Origin: an uncultured Salinimicrobium sp.
GTDB lineage: Bacteria; Bacteroidota; Bacteroidia; Flavobacteriales; Flavobacteriaceae
Direction of reading: 5' to 3'
Length of the DNA: 6,309 nucleotides
Assembly: GCA_946887025.1 (NCBI GenBank)
Contig: CAMPJY010000140.1
Location: forward strand, 1 to 6,309
The translations under genes and the position numbers were made by a program. This document shows, in pieces, positions 1-6,258 of the stretch. The stretch's first letter is position 1, and every line of letters starts with the position of its first letter. The notes beneath the pieces were generated by a model. That model was given only the letters and a program-made list of their open reading frames with translations, was not told the DNA's origin and did not search any database.

Positions 1-14
1 GAAGTATGTTTTAA

Positions 15-33
15 AAATGGCTTAGAACCATTT
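15..33 (-). terminator. Weak candidate terminator hairpin for the minus-strand gene
   Basis: Read on the minus strand, AAATGG and CCATTT form a 6-bp stem. A G-T wobble and one more A-T pair can extend it to 8 bp with a three-base loop. A run of five T (positions 17 to 13) overlaps the 3' arm, so only two T follow the stem before the sequence turns to A. It lies about 170 bases past the reductase stop. The position suits a terminator, but the stem is AT-rich and the T tract short. Confidence 0.2.
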
Positions 34-143
34 AGTTACTCCCTTTTTTAGAATAGAGTGATTACAGGACTAAAAGGTGACAGGGGAATGTGTATTTTTA
101 CCTACTGGTACTTAATTAGTTATGAAATAAATTAGGATAGCTG

Positions 144-168
144 TTTCTTTCAGGCAGCACTGAAGAAA
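144..168 (-). other. Imperfect hairpin in the 3' region of the aldo/keto reductase transcript
   Basis: On the plus strand, TTTC-T-TTCAG (144-153) pairs with CTGAAGAAA (160-168) around the loop GCAGCA. This gives nine base pairs with one bulged T. It starts about 38 bases past the minus-strand stop codon, a typical place for a 3' stem. No T run follows it in the minus direction, so it may stabilise the RNA end rather than terminate transcription. It could also be a chance inverted repeat. Confidence 0.25.
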
Positions 169-205
169 TTAATTATAATTGTTTAAGAACAAGATTCTGT
201 GCAGA

Positions 206-1156
206 TCAATAGGAAGATACCTCCTCAAGTAGAGCCAGATCCCCTGAACTTAGTTCCAGCCTTGCGGCCTCCACAAAAGCTTTCAGATGGGTCTTTTTTG
301 TGGCACTGGCTATGGGGGCGGTAACCACAGGAGAATGAATGAGCCATGCCAGAGCAACGGCTGCCTGGGAAACCGAATGTTTTTCTGCTAACTCCGCAAG
401 GGCCTTCAGAATTTTCTTGCCACGGTGGCCAAGGTATTTCCGCACTCCTTTTCCACGGACGCTTTTATCCAGATCCTTTTCTGATTTGTATTTCCCCGTC
501 AGGAAGCCACTGGCCAGGGAATAGTAGGTGATAACACCCAGGCCTTCTGCTTTACAGGTGGCGGCCACGCCTTTTTCAAATTCCTTGCGATCGTAAAGAT
601 TGTAGCCCGGCTGAAAGACCTCATATCTGGGAAGATTATAGGTTTCACTGGCCTGGAGGGAGGAGGTGAGCCGTTCAGGGGAAAGATTGGATGCCCCAAT
701 ATAACGCACTTTCCCTGCTTCTATCAGCTTCTCATACGCCCGAAGCGTTTCTTCGACAGGAGTCTTATCGTCATCCCAATGGGTCAGGTAAAGGTCGATG
801 GTATCGATCTTCAGCCTTTTCAATGAATTATCTACTTCCTTCAGGATGTGTTTTTCAGAAATATCCCGGCCTCCCTGCCCCATATCGGAGCCGACCTTGG
901 TAATGAGGTGGATGTCCTGGCGGTTGCCTCCGGCCTTCATCCAATTCCCTATGATGCTTTCTGATTCCCCGCCCTGGTTACCTTCCGCCCAGCGGGAATA
1001 GGAGTTGGCAGTATCGATGGTGTTGAATCCCTTATCTAAAAATTCATCGAGGATCTTAAAGGATTCCTTTTCATCAAGACTCCATCCAAACACGTTTCCT
1101 CCCATTACTATGGGAGCCGTGTATAAATCCGTGTTTCCCAGCTGTCGTTTTTCCAT
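206..1156 (-). CDS. Aldo/keto reductase (NADPH-dependent oxidoreductase, AKR superfamily)
   Basis: This is a complete 316-residue gene, the usual length for the family, with a single-domain TIM barrel fold predicted. The classic AKR catalytic tetrad is visible: D48 and Y53 in the segment TIDTANSY, K87 in LITKVG, and H126 in LYLTHWDD. Other family marks are GKVRYIGASN (148-157), the YYSLASGFLTGKY segment (211-223) and a C-terminal cofactor-phosphate-binding region around PIASATKKTHL (281-291). The family reduces aldehydes and ketones with NADPH, or runs in reverse; the substrate cannot be told from sequence. The overall pattern resembles the YajO/YhdN-like group rather than the smaller sugar-reductase types. 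No signal peptide is seen, so it should be cytoplasmic. The ATG at 1156 fits the conserved N-terminus (RQLGNTDLYTAPIVMGG). An overlapping ATG seven bases upstream is out of frame. The gene is transcribed away from the keto-sugar operon, so a shared role is possible but unproven. Confidence 0.95.
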   Translation of the reverse strand: MEKRQLGNTDLYTAPIVMGGNVFGWSLDEKESFKILDEFLDKGFNTIDTANSYSRWAEGNQGGESESIIGNWMKAGGNRQDIHLITKVGSDMGQGGRDISEKHILKEVDNSLKRLKIDTIDLYLTHWDDDKTPVEETLRAYEKLIEAGKVRYIGASNLSPERLTSSLQASETYNLPRYEVFQPGYNLYDRKEFEKGVAATCKAEGLGVITYYSLASGFLTGKYKSEKDLDKSVRGKGVRKYLGHRGKKILKALAELAEKHSVSQAAVALAWLIHSPVVTAPIASATKKTHLKAFVEAARLELSSGDLALLEEVSSY

Positions 1157-1187
1157 CTGTCATTTTCTTTTCAATAGCAGCCCGAAA

Positions 1188-1268
1188 TTAAGGAAAACAA
1201 AACCCACTCCTTCCTAAGGAAATCGGAATATTTTAATAAAAAATACCTTATATATTCAGTTTCCTTAA
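1188..1268. promoter_or_regulatory. Cluster of three TAAGGAAA motifs, possible operator sites
   Basis: The 8-mer TAAGGAAA occurs at 1189-1196 and 1215-1222, and inverted (TTTCCTTA) at 1260-1267. Two of the copies extend to TTAAGGAAA. The middle copy lies within an 11-bp odd palindrome, TTCCTAAGGAA (1211-1221). The cluster sits 33 to 111 bases upstream of the aldo/keto reductase start, where a transcription factor could act on that gene or on both. No regulator gene is present in the window, and the motif is not one I recognise. Base composition makes purine-rich octamers fairly likely by chance. Confidence 0.25.
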
Positions 1269-1387
1269 ATCTGAGATTTGTAAACAGGTATGGAAAACGT
1301 CGAAAAAAAAGGAATATTTTTTCTTTCCTCTTCAAGCATTGACTTCTCTGAAGATATACCAAAAACAAGAAAATGAAACCCAAATAA

Positions 1388-1418
1388 TTGTAATAGGAAT
1401 CCTTTGTGTTTCATTTTG
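1388..1418 (+). promoter_or_regulatory. Candidate Bacteroidetes-type promoter for the oxidoreductase operon
   Basis: A TTG at 1388-1390 is followed, after 20 bases, by TCATTTTG at 1411-1418. The known Bacteroidetes housekeeping sigma consensus is TTG or TTTG, 17-23 bases, then TAnnTTTG. The -7 element here matches five of six fixed bases. Transcription would then start near 1425, giving a leader of about 75 bases. A second possible -7 element, TATATTCG (1432-1439), also has one mismatch but lacks a well-spaced upstream TTG. Confidence 0.3.
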
Positions 1419-1500
1419 GCATTTATTTAAGTATATTCGGAGCGAAAAGGAAAGAACCAATCCTGGTGAATAAAAATATACTGAATAAAACTTTTAAATT

Positions 1501-2775
1501 TTGGAACCAAAAAAGCAAAACTCAAGACGGGATTTCATTAAGAAAACCGCAGTTACCGCCGCAGCCTTTACCATAGTCCCTCGCTTTGTAATGGGAGGCA
1601 ATGGATTCCTTGCCCCCAGTGATCAGCTTACAAAAGCAGTGATCGGGACCGGGGCTATGGGAAGAAATCATTTTGGCTATGCCGGCACCAGGGTGGTCGG
1701 TATTTGTGATGTAGACAAGAATCACCTGCAGAAAGCCGTGGAAATGGTAGGGAAGGGAGTTAAAACCTATTCCGATTACCGGGAACTGATACAGCGTCCG
1801 GAGGTGGATATAGTGCATATTGCCACACCTCCTCACTGGCACGGAATCATGGCTGCTGATGCCGCCAGGGCCGGAAAGGATATCTGGTGTGAAAAGCCCA
1901 TGACCCGCACCATTGGAGAAGGAAAAAAGCTGGTGGAAGCTGTGCAGCAACATGGCCGGATCTTCAGGCTTAATACCTGGTTCCGCTTTGAAGACAATTT
2001 TTATGGAATGGGAACTCCTGTAAAACCCATTAAGAAATTAGTGGAAAGCAACCTGCTGGGCTGGCCTTTAAAAGTGACCATAGGTAAGGGCACCGGGTTC
2101 AACTGGAAGTTTTTCTGGGTAGGTAAAACAAATCTCGATCCCATGCCGGTTCCCCAGGAACTCGACTACGAAATGTGGCTCGGGCCTGCCCCTTACAAGG
2201 ATTACAACCCGCACCGGGTTCACCAGACCTTCCGGGGATACTGGGATTACGATGGAGGCGGCCTGGGGGATATGGGACAGCATTATATCGATCCTGTTCA
2301 GTATTTCCTCGGAAAGGACAATACCAGCCCGGTTTCTGTCGAAATTGATGCCCCTCAACAGCATTCAGATGCTGTAGGCACCTGGAGAAGGATCACCTAT
2401 ACTTATGAAGATGGCTGTCAGATTGTCCTTGACGGAGAGGGGATCGAAGAAAATATTCCTTACATAGAAGGACCTAAAGGCAAGCTCTATCCCGGTTTCC
2501 GTTCGGATATCCCGAATCTGGAGAAAAAACTGGCCGCCTTCCCCGATCCCGAGCCGCAGGTAACGGATTTCGTGGAGGCAGTAAAAGAGCGAAAGAAATT
2601 TGCCCTTAATGAGGAGAACGGACACAGGTCCTGTACTCTTATAAATATGGGGAAAATTGCCTTGCATCTTGGAAGGTCGCTAAAGTTCGATCCAGTAAAA
2701 CAGGAATTCATTGATGATGAAGGAGCCAACCGCCTGATCGACCAGCCCATGCGTGGAAACTGGAGCATGTCATAA
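1501..2775 (+). CDS. Tat-exported Gfo/Idh/MocA family oxidoreductase
   Basis: This 424-residue protein is a typical length for secreted members of the family. It begins with a twin-arginine signal: R9-R10 in SRRDFIKK, then a hydrophobic stretch at about 17-30. Tat export implies it folds with its cofactor before reaching the periplasm. The Rossmann domain carries VIGTGAMG (48-54), the ATPPHWHG segment (108-115) and the EKP motif (131-133) with the likely catalytic lysine K132. The second domain has the GGGLGDMGQHYIDP segment (252-265), where D257 and H261 fit the conserved DxxxH active-site pair. Family members use NAD(P) to oxidise or reduce sugar hydroxyls. With a DUF1080 gene next door, oxidation of a glycoside at C3 is the best guess. 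The TTG start is chosen because an in-frame TAA lies at 1495-1497, the next in-frame ATG is M31, and only this start keeps the Tat signal. No Shine-Dalgarno sequence is visible. The next gene follows after 36 bases in the same direction. Confidence 0.93.
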   Translation: MEPKKQNSRRDFIKKTAVTAAAFTIVPRFVMGGNGFLAPSDQLTKAVIGTGAMGRNHFGYAGTRVVGICDVDKNHLQKAVEMVGKGVKTYSDYRELIQRPEVDIVHIATPPHWHGIMAADAARAGKDIWCEKPMTRTIGEGKKLVEAVQQHGRIFRLNTWFRFEDNFYGMGTPVKPIKKLVESNLLGWPLKVTIGKGTGFNWKFFWVGKTNLDPMPVPQELDYEMWLGPAPYKDYNPHRVHQTFRGYWDYDGGGLGDMGQHYIDPVQYFLGKDNTSPVSVEIDAPQQHSDAVGTWRRITYTYEDGCQIVLDGEGIEENIPYIEGPKGKLYPGFRSDIPNLEKKLAAFPDPEPQVTDFVEAVKERKKFALNEENGHRSCTLINMGKIALHLGRSLKFDPVKQEFIDDEGANRLIDQPMRGNWSMS

Positions 2776-2811
2776 GAACAGGAGAATTCAAAATCTATAA
2801 AAATCATAATC

Positions 2812-5800
2812 GTGCAGAATAAATTACAAAATTTTATAATGCTCCTGGCACTGGTAATCGCCACAGGGGCCGTCGCCCAAAGGGACAATGACCAAAGGAC
2901 CCTGACTACTAAAATTGCTGATGTGCTGGCGGAATTGCCTGCCGAGGATACGGAGCATTTTGAAGCGACCATGAAGAATATTGGCCAGATGGGAGAGGAA
3001 GGCCTGCTGGCTTTGACAGCCATGCTTGTTGCTCCGGAAAACGGGGACAACACCCAGCTGGAATATGCCCTCGCCGGATTCTCGTTCTACGTGACTCAGC
3101 CGGATAAGGAGGAGCTTAGAAAAATGAGTGTGAATGCCTATTGCCAGGCCCTGAGCCAGTTGGACAATGCTGATAACAAGGCCTTTATTATCCGCCAGCT
3201 CGAAATGGTGGGTGCTGATGATGCCGTTACCTGCCTTGCCGCCTATCTCACGGATCCCGTTTTTTGTGCCCCGGCGGCAAAGGCCCTGACCAATATCAAT
3301 ACCGCCGCTGCGAACCAGGCATTACTGGAAGCCTTAAAAGCTTCAGAAGCTGAGTGCCGTGTTTCTTTGGTGAAAGCTTTAGGCGATAACCAGGCCAAAG
3401 CAGCTTTGGATGCTGTTACGGCCCTGGCGAATTCCGAAGAAGAAAATCTTAGGAAAGTAGCCCTGTACGCCCTCGCAAATATTGCAGATGAGGATTCCGA
3501 AGACCTGCTGCAGGATGCTGCGGAAAAGGATAAGTATGGCTATGATGAGGACAATGCCACCTCTGCTCTTCTGCTCTACCTTCAGCGTCTGGTGGAAGCA
3601 GGGGAAAAAGATCAGGCTGAAGACCTCGCAGAAGACCTGTTGAAAAATGCGAAGAAAGCGAACGCACTCTACACCCGTACCGCTGCCCTGGAGCTGTTGA
3701 CATCTGTGGAGGGGGAAGAAGGTGTTGAGGAGTTGCTGGATGCCATGAAGGACGACAACAAGGAATATCGCGCAGCTGCCTTGAAGTTTGCGGCCGAATA
3801 TATTAATCCGGCTACCACCAAGGACTGGCTGAAGAAAGCGAGGAGGTCCAACCCGGAAGTAGAGGCAGAAATCATAACAATGTTAGGGGAGAACAACGCC
3901 CGGTCTGCCATTCCGCAACTGATTAAAAAACTCGATAGCAGGGACAGGCAGGTAAAAATGGCTGCCATCACTGCCCTTGGAAAGATTGGGGATGCCAGCG
4001 TGGTTCCTCATTTAATCGAAGTCATAAAGAAAGGCGACTCCCAGGAGATCGCTGCCGTAAAAGAGGCTTTTTATATTCTTGATGCCAATGAAGCAATCCC
4101 CGGAGCTGTGGCTGAGGCCCTGGCAGGGACTAATAATGAAGCCCGTGCCGCCCTTCTTTCTGTTTTGGGAAGACGTGCTGCAAGTGAAAATATTGACGTG
4201 GTCCTGAAATATGCGCAGGATGAAGACCAGGACCTGCGTACGGCCGCTCTGACTGCCCTGACTTCCATGGCTACCAAGGAAGATCTTCCTGAACTCTTCT
4301 CCCTTCTGAATGAAGCAAACACTTCTGAAGAGATCGCCCTTTTACAGCAGGCCGTTGTTGTAGGAATCGGGGAATACGAGAACCAGTCCGAGCAGACAGC
4401 TCTTCTGCTTGAGGAAATGCAGAATACTTCAGAAACCAACAAACCCAGATATTTTACGGTGCTGGCAAGTATAGGGGGAGAAGAAGCCCTGGAAGCTGTT
4501 TCCGAAGGCTTCGAGGCAGGCAATTCTGACACTAAAGTCGCTGCGATCAATGCCTTGTCCGGCTGGAGTGATCCCGGGGCTGCAGATAAATTATTTGAAC
4601 TGAGCCAGGCTGAAGCCAATAAAGAATACAAGGATCAGGCCCTAGCAGGTTATATCAAGATGATAGGGGGAGCCGATTTCCCCGCTGTGCAGAAGCTGCT
4701 GTTATTGCGTAAGGCCTTTGAAGGTTCAGGTCTGGAGAACAAGAGGCAGATACTTAAGCAGGTTGCCCAACTGAATAGTTTCCATGCCCTGACCTTCGCC
4801 GGAGAATTCCTTGATAATCCACAGCTTCAGCAGGATGCAGCCATGGCGGTTATTAACATTGCGCTGGACAGCGAATACAAAGGCGAAGTGGTCCGCAATC
4901 TTCTGGAGGAAACGGTCAGGATCCTCAATGTGCAGGACAGCCAGTATATAAAGCAGTCGATCAACAAATTCCTGGACGAGATGCCAAAGGAGAATGGTTT
5001 TGTTCCCCTGTTCAACGGGGAAGACCTGACCGGCTGGAAAGGCCTGGTGGAGAATCCGATTGCCAGGGCCAGGATGAGTGAGAATAACCTGAAGAAAAAA
5101 CAGAAGGCTGCAGATGAAGAAATGCGCCAGAGCTGGAAAGTTCAGAATGGGGAACTGGTATTCACCGGAAAAGGGAACAATATAGCGACCGACAAACACT
5201 ACGGAGATTTTGAACTTCTGCTGGACTGGAAGATCTACGACGACGGACATAAAGAAGGGGATGCAGGGATCTATTTAAGAGGAACACCACAGGTTCAGAT
5301 GTGGGATACCGCCAGGGTAAAAGTTGGCGCCCAGGTAGGTTCCGGGGGATTGTACAACAACCAGATCCATGAAAGTGATCCGTTGGTAGTGGCAGATAAC
5401 CCTCTGGGGGAATGGAATCATTTCCGTATCCTGATGAAGGGAGATAAAGTAACCGTATATCTGAATGGGGTACTTGTCACCGATAATGTGGTTCTGGAAA
5501 ACTACTGGGACAGGAAGCAGCCGATCTTTCCGGAGGAGCAGATTGAGCTACAGGCTCACGGTTCAAGGGTAGCCTACAGGGATATCTACATTCGCGAAAT
5601 TCCAAGGGCAGAGCCTTTTGAATTGACTGCTGAAGAGAAAAAGGAAGGTTTTGAGGTACTGTTTGATGGTACCAATATGGATAAGTGGACCGGAAATAAA
5701 ACCGATTATGTCATCGAGAATGGGGAGATGGTCGTCCGGGAACCCAAATTCGGAAGCGGTGGGAATTTGTATTCCAAGGAAGAGTATGAGGATTTCGTTC

Positions 5801-6222
5801 TGCGATTCGAATTCAAGCTTACTCCTGGAGCTAATAACGGATTGGGGATCCGCAGTCCGCTGGAAGGGGATGCTGCCTATTCCGGGCTGGAACTACAGAT
5901 ACTGGACAACACTGCCGATATTTACAAGGATCTCGAGGATTACCAGTATCACGGTTCGGCTTATGGTCTGATCCCTGCAAAACGGGGCTTTTTAAAGCCC
6001 GTAGGCGAATGGAATTACCAGGAGGTCATCGTGGATGGGTCGAAGGTGAAAGTCATCTTAAATGGCACCACGATCCTTGAGGGCGACCTGGAAGAAGCAG
6101 GTAAGAACCCTCTGGATGGGGTGGAGCATCCGGGACTGGACAGGGAGAAAGGCCATATAGGATTTCTCGGACATGGATCTGAAGTCTGGTTCAGGAATAT
6201 CAGGATAAAGGAACTGGAATAA
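2812..6222 (+). CDS. Secreted HEAT-repeat protein with two DUF1080 (3-keto-disaccharide hydrolase family) domains
   Basis: The protein has 1136 residues. Residues 1-23 form a Sec signal peptide: K4, a hydrophobic core at 8-21 and an AVA-Q cleavage site, with no lipobox cysteine. Residues about 36-725 are Ala/Leu/Glu-rich helical pairs of HEAT type; the clearest are IPQLIKKL to VKMAAITALGKIG and VVPHLIEVIKK (367-407). DUF1080 copy 1 spans about 728-930: LFNGEDLTGW (733-742), GDAGIYLRG (816-824), VQMWDT (828-833), GSGGLYNN (843-850). Copy 2 spans about 945-1135: LFDGTNMDKW (950-959), LELQILDN (1026-1033), HGSAYGLIPA (1047-1056), VGEWNYQEV (1064-1072). The two copies share the fold signature but differ strongly, so they are not a recent duplication. 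DUF1080 proteins act on 3-keto-glycosides by hydrolysis or elimination; which activity each copy has here is unknown. HEAT arrays usually bind partners. Some databases label this family glycoside hydrolase-like. The GTG start is preferred because it gives a complete signal peptide; M10 would remove the charged N-terminus. It is probably cotranscribed with the oxidoreductase and ends at the terminator at 6259. Confidence 0.92.
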   Translation: MQNKLQNFIMLLALVIATGAVAQRDNDQRTLTTKIADVLAELPAEDTEHFEATMKNIGQMGEEGLLALTAMLVAPENGDNTQLEYALAGFSFYVTQPDKEELRKMSVNAYCQALSQLDNADNKAFIIRQLEMVGADDAVTCLAAYLTDPVFCAPAAKALTNINTAAANQALLEALKASEAECRVSLVKALGDNQAKAALDAVTALANSEEENLRKVALYALANIADEDSEDLLQDAAEKDKYGYDEDNATSALLLYLQRLVEAGEKDQAEDLAEDLLKNAKKANALYTRTAALELLTSVEGEEGVEELLDAMKDDNKEYRAAALKFAAEYINPATTKDWLKKARRSNPEVEAEIITMLGENNARSAIPQLIKKLDSRDRQVKMAAITALGKIGDASVVPHLIEVIKKGDSQEIAAVKEAFYILDANEAIPGAVAEALAGTNNEARAALLSVLGRRAASENIDVVLKYAQDEDQDLRTAALTALTSMATKEDLPELFSLLNEANTSEEIALLQQAVVVGIGEYENQSEQTALLLEEMQNTSETNKPRYFTVLASIGGEEALEAVSEGFEAGNSDTKVAAINALSGWSDPGAADKLFELSQAEANKEYKDQALAGYIKMIGGADFPAVQKLLLLRKAFEGSGLENKRQILKQVAQLNSFHALTFAGEFLDNPQLQQDAAMAVINIALDSEYKGEVVRNLLEETVRILNVQDSQYIKQSINKFLDEMPKENGFVPLFNGEDLTGWKGLVENPIARARMSENNLKKKQKAADEEMRQSWKVQNGELVFTGKGNNIATDKHYGDFELLLDWKIYDDGHKEGDAGIYLRGTPQVQMWDTARVKVGAQVGSGGLYNNQIHESDPLVVADNPLGEWNHFRILMKGDKVTVYLNGVLVTDNVVLENYWDRKQPIFPEEQIELQAHGSRVAYRDIYIREIPRAEPFELTAEEKKEGFEVLFDGTNMDKWTGNKTDYVIENGEMVVREPKFGSGGNLYSKEEYEDFVLRFEFKLTPGANNGLGIRSPLEGDAAYSGLELQILDNTADIYKDLEDYQYHGSAYGLIPAKRGFLKPVGEWNYQEVIVDGSKVKVILNGTTILEGDLEEAGKNPLDGVEHPGLDREKGHIGFLGHGSEVWFRNIRIKELE

Positions 6223-6230
6223 AATTATTC

Positions 6231-6253
6231 TCCGGCAGTTGGTGCTGTCCGGA
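6231..6253 (+). other. GC-rich hairpin just after the stop codon
   Basis: TCCGGCAG (6231-6238) pairs with CTG-T-CCGGA (6245-6253) around the loop TTGGTG. This makes eight pairs with one bulged T. It lies nine bases after the stop codon and six bases before the terminator stem, with no T tract of its own. It may protect the 3' end of the operon mRNA. Confidence 0.4.
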
Positions 6254-6258
6254 AGGTT

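Larger units (their letters stand above)
1..205. other. Non-coding region downstream of the aldo/keto reductase gene
   Basis: This AT-rich stretch lies between the window edge and the stop codon of the minus-strand aldo/keto reductase. I see no convincing coding frame, tRNA or repeat family in it. It holds two small inverted repeats, listed separately, that could end or stabilise the 3' end of the reductase transcript. Neither is a textbook intrinsic terminator. Confidence 0.6.
1157..1500. other. Divergent intergenic regulatory region
   Basis: These 344 AT-rich bases lie between two divergently oriented genes, so they should hold both promoters and any operators. I see no credible gene. Short repeats include three copies of TAAGGAAA (one inverted), a 10-bp direct repeat GGAATATTTT (1225-1234 and 1311-1320), and TGAATAAAA twice just before the oxidoreductase start (1467-1475 and 1482-1490). 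TCTTCA/TGAAGA (1329-1334 and 1349-1354) forms a weak inverted repeat. The AT-rich repeats may be chance. For the minus-strand gene, the complement of 1183-1190 reads TAATTTCG, one base off the Bacteroidetes -7 consensus, but no matching -33 element was found. Confidence 0.7.

Noticed and set aside
1339..1360. TTGACT followed by TATACC as a sigma-70-type promoter
   Set aside because: The spacer is only 10 bases, far below the 16-18 needed, and this consensus is not the usual one in Bacteroidetes.
1495..1503. TAAATTTTG as a -7 promoter element at the oxidoreductase start
   Set aside because: The spacing is TA plus three bases plus TTTG, one too many, and it overlaps the start codon, leaving no leader.
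2839..2841. Internal ATG (M10) as the start of the HEAT-DUF1080 protein
   Set aside because: It would leave a signal peptide beginning directly with the hydrophobic core and no positive residue. The GTG at 2812 keeps K4 and a normal n-region.
2487..3053. Antisense open frame spanning the junction of the two plus-strand genes
   Set aside because: It crosses the ends of two well-supported genes, has no family signature and mirrors their codon pattern.
4071..4631. Long antisense open frame on the minus strand (186 codons)
   Set aside because: It is Ser/Ala-rich low-complexity sequence opposite Ala/Glu-rich coding DNA, with no recognisable domain. It is best explained as a shadow of the HEAT gene.
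2917..4986. The HEAT region as a tandem DNA repeat or CRISPR-like array
   Set aside because: The periodicity is at protein level (helix pairs rich in Ala and Leu). No exact nucleotide unit recurs at regular spacing.
5035..5128. Charged segment in the first DUF1080 domain as a foreign insertion
   Set aside because: As I recall the family, a similar charged helical insert between the LFNG opening and the first strand occurs in one DUF1080 subgroup, so it looks like a normal subgroup feature.
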